From Betaproteobacteria bacterium (GTDB lineage Bacteria; Pseudomonadota; Gammaproteobacteria; Burkholderiales; CAIKXV01): a stretch of DNA of 47,411 nt. The notes beneath the pieces are model-generated. The model was not told the origin of the DNA, searched no databases, and was given only the letters and a program-made list of their open reading frames with translations. The stretch is from positions 1 to 47,411 of the forward strand of contig CANGXU010000007.1 in assembly GCA_947457885.1 (NCBI GenBank). Reading direction: 5' to 3'. Numbering within the stretch: position 1 is the first letter of the stretch; the number at the start of each line of letters is the position of its first letter. Made by a program: the position numbers and the translations under genes. Below are positions 45,589 to 47,411 of this stretch, in pieces.

Positions 45589-47411
45589 TTGAACAACCTG
45601 GTGAAGAACGTCGCGATCTGGCTGGTCATAGCCCTTGTGCTCATGACCGTTTTCCAGCAGTTCAACACGCGTCAGATTCAGAGCAACACGCTGGAGTACT
45701 CGCAATTCATCGAAGAGGTGAAGGCGGGTCGTGTCGCCAAGGTCACCATCGAGGGCCGGGTAATCAAGGGCCTGCGCGGCGATGGCAAGCGCTTCGTCAC
45801 CTACTCCCCGTCCGACCCCTGGCTGGTGAGCGATCTGCTGAAGAGCGGCGTGATCATCGAGGCGAAGCCGGAAGAAGAGCCTTCGCTGCTGATGAACATC
45901 TTCGTCTCCTGGTTCCCGATGCTGCTGCTGATCGCCGTCTGGGTGTTCTTCATGCGCCAGATGCAGGGCGGCGGCCGCGGCGGTGCGTTCTCGTTCGGCA
46001 AGAGCCGGGCGAAACTGCACGACGAGAACAGCAACCAGATCACCTTCGTCGACGTCGCCGGCTGCGAAGAGGCGAAAGAGGAGGTGTCCGAGCTGGTCGA
46101 CTTCCTGCGCGACCCGTCGAAGTTCCAGAAACTCGGCGGCCGCATCCCGCGCGGCGTGCTGATGGTCGGCAGCCCTGGTACCGGCAAGACGCTGCTCGCC
46201 AAGGCGATCGCCGGCGAGGCCAAGGTGCCGTTCTTCTCGATCTCCGGTTCCGATTTCGTCGAGATGTTCGTCGGTGTCGGTGCAGCCCGCGTGCGCGACA
46301 TGTTCGAGCAGGCAAAGAAGCATGCGCCCTGCATCCTGTTCATCGACGAGATCGACGCAGTGGGTCGTCAGCGCGGCGCCGGCCTGGGTGGTGGCAACGA
46401 CGAGCGCGAACAGACCCTGAACCAGTTGCTGGTCGAGATGGACGGTTTCGAGGGGGCGGTCGGCGTGATCGTGATCGCCGCCACCAATCGTCCGGACGTG
46501 CTCGACCCGGCGCTGCTGCGTCCGGGCCGCTTCGATCGCCAGGTGGTGGTGCCGCTGCCCGACATCCGGGGCCGCGAGCAGATCCTCCAGGTGCACATGC
46601 GCAAGGTGCCGATCTCGCCGGACGTGCGAGCCGATATCCTGGCGCGCGGCTGCCCCGGCTTCTCCGGTGCCGACCTCGCCAACCTGGTGAACGAGGCCGC
46701 GCTGTTCGCGGCGCGCAAGAACAAGCGCCTGGTCGACATGGACGACTTCGAGAAGGCGAAGGACAAGATCATGATGGGCGCCGAGCGCCGTTCGATGGTC
46801 ATGCCCGAGCACGAGCGCAAGAACACCGCCTACCACGAGTCCGGTCATGCGCTCGTGGCGCGTATGCTCGACAAGACCGACCCGGTGCACAAGGTCACCA
46901 TCATCCCGCGCGGCCGCGCCCTCGGCGTCACCATGCAGCTGCCGGTCGAGGACCGCTACAGCATGGACCGCGAACAGATCCTGCAGAACATCGCCGTGCT
47001 GTTCGGCGGCCGCATCGCCGAGGAAGTGTTCATGGGCCAGATGACCACCGGCGCCTCGAACGACTTCGAGCGGGCCACCGACCTCGCGCGCAAGATGGTT
47101 ACCCAGTGGGGCATGAGCAAGGAGCTCGGCACCATGGTGTATGGCGAGAACGAGGGCGAGGTGTTCCTCGGCCGCTCGATCACCACGCACAAGAACGTGT
47201 CCGAGGCGACCATGCAGCAGGTCGACGCCGAGATCCGCCGCATCATCGACCAGCAGTACACGCTGGCGCGCCGGCTGATCGAGGAGAACAGCGACAAGAT
47301 GCATGCGATGGCCAACGCGCTGCTCGAGTTCGAGACGATCGACGCCGAGCAGATCCAGGACATCATGGAAGGCCGTCCGCCGCGGCCGCCGAAGCCGTCG
47401 CAGCCGCCGGC
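45589..47411 (+). CDS. ftsH: ATP-dependent zinc metalloprotease FtsH (3' end outside window)
   Basis: 607 codons are visible of a protein usually near 630 residues. It starts at TTG 45589 behind AGGAG (45578-45582). Two transmembrane helices flank a periplasmic domain (residues about 5-25 and 103-122). Walker A reads GSPGTGKT at 194-201 (Ser for the usual second-position Pro), Walker [12 protein letters not shown] follows, then the second region of homology with [21 protein letters not shown]. The zinc site is HESGH at 416-420 with a third ligand in ASNDFERAT. FtsH degrades membrane proteins, sigma-32 and LpxC. The visible C terminus is Pro-rich. Confidence 0.98.
   Translation, partial: MNNLVKNVAIWLVIALVLMTVFQQFNTRQIQSNTLEYSQFIEEVKAGRVAKVTIEGRVIKGLRGDGKRFVTYSPSDPWLVSDLLKSGVIIEAKPEEEPSLLMNIFVSWFPMLLLIAVWVFFMRQMQGGGRGGAFSFGKSRAKLHDENSNQITFVDVAGCEEAKEEVSELVDFLRDPSKFQKLGGRIPRGVLMVGSPGTGKTLLAKAIAGEAKVPFFSISGSDFVEMFVGVGAARVRDMFEQAKKHAPCILFIDEIDAVGRQRGAGLGGGNDEREQTLNQLLVEMDGFEGAVGVIVIAATNRPDVLDPALLRPGRFDRQVVVPLPDIRGREQILQVHMRKVPISPDVRADILARGCPGFSGADLANLVNEAALFAARKNKRLVDMDDFEKAKDKIMMGAERRSMVMPEHERKNTAYHESGHALVARMLDKTDPVHKVTIIPRGRALGVTMQLPVEDRYSMDREQILQNIAVLFGGRIAEEVFMGQMTTGASNDFERATDLARKMVTQWGMSKELGTMVYGENEGEVFLGRSITTHKNVSEATMQQVDAEIRRIIDQQYTLARRLIEENSDKMHAMANALLEFETIDAEQIQDIMEGRPPRPPKPSQPP

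Overview
The window is GC-rich chromosomal DNA from a betaproteobacterium, most likely a member of Burkholderiales. Two things point there: periplasmic Bug/TctC solute receptors (three here), and two housekeeping blocks in typical betaproteobacterial order (hemH/hrcA, nadK-recN, fur/bamE-dapB-carA-carB-greA-DUF4149-yhbY/rlmE-ftsH). I saw no rRNA, tRNA, CRISPR array, insertion sequence or phage gene. Genes are packed tightly and no gene-free stretch exceeds 300 bases.

Positions 1-25800 are mostly accessory metabolism, transport and signalling. In order: the 3' end of an AceE-type pyruvate dehydrogenase E1; a Bug receptor with a fumarylacetoacetase-family hydrolase; a transglutaminase-like protein; a PDZ protein built like an HtrA protease but without its catalytic His and Asp; a 777-residue fusion of a cyclic-nucleotide-binding domain, a helical middle region and an SLC13-type transporter; a membrane protein with a glycine-rich tail; an MmsA-type aldehyde dehydrogenase; two UspA proteins behind a near-consensus FNR/Anr box; a YecA/SEC-C protein; an ArsB/NhaD-type permease; and a flagellin carrying an internal HExxH metalloprotease domain (flagellinolysin type). 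Next come a D-2-hydroxyacid dehydrogenase with a Tat-exported Kelch protein, then a minus-strand operon (PuuD-like membrane urate oxidase/cytochrome c, SDR, amidase, Bug receptor, HExxH lipoprotein) divergent from a third Bug receptor, a quinone oxidoreductase and a DUF2076 protein.

Positions 25800-33800 hold the heat-shock group grpE-dnaK-dnaJ and hemH/hrcA. A divergently transcribed Ser/Thr protein kinase fused to a cyclic-nucleotide-binding domain sits between grpE and hemH. Sigma-32-like promoters with identical 14-base spacers precede grpE and dnaK.

Positions 33800-47411 are core functions: NAD kinase, RecN, Fur, BamE, lysine biosynthesis (dapB), carbamoyl-phosphate synthase (carAB, behind a hairpin-rich leader), GreA, a DUF4149 membrane protein, YhbY, the 23S rRNA methyltransferase RlmE, and most of FtsH, which runs off the right edge.

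The least expected items are the protease-bearing flagellin, the two separate cyclic-nucleotide-binding fusions (transporter and kinase), the pseudoprotease next to the transporter fusion, and the PuuD-like oxidase in an operon with no other purine-degradation gene.
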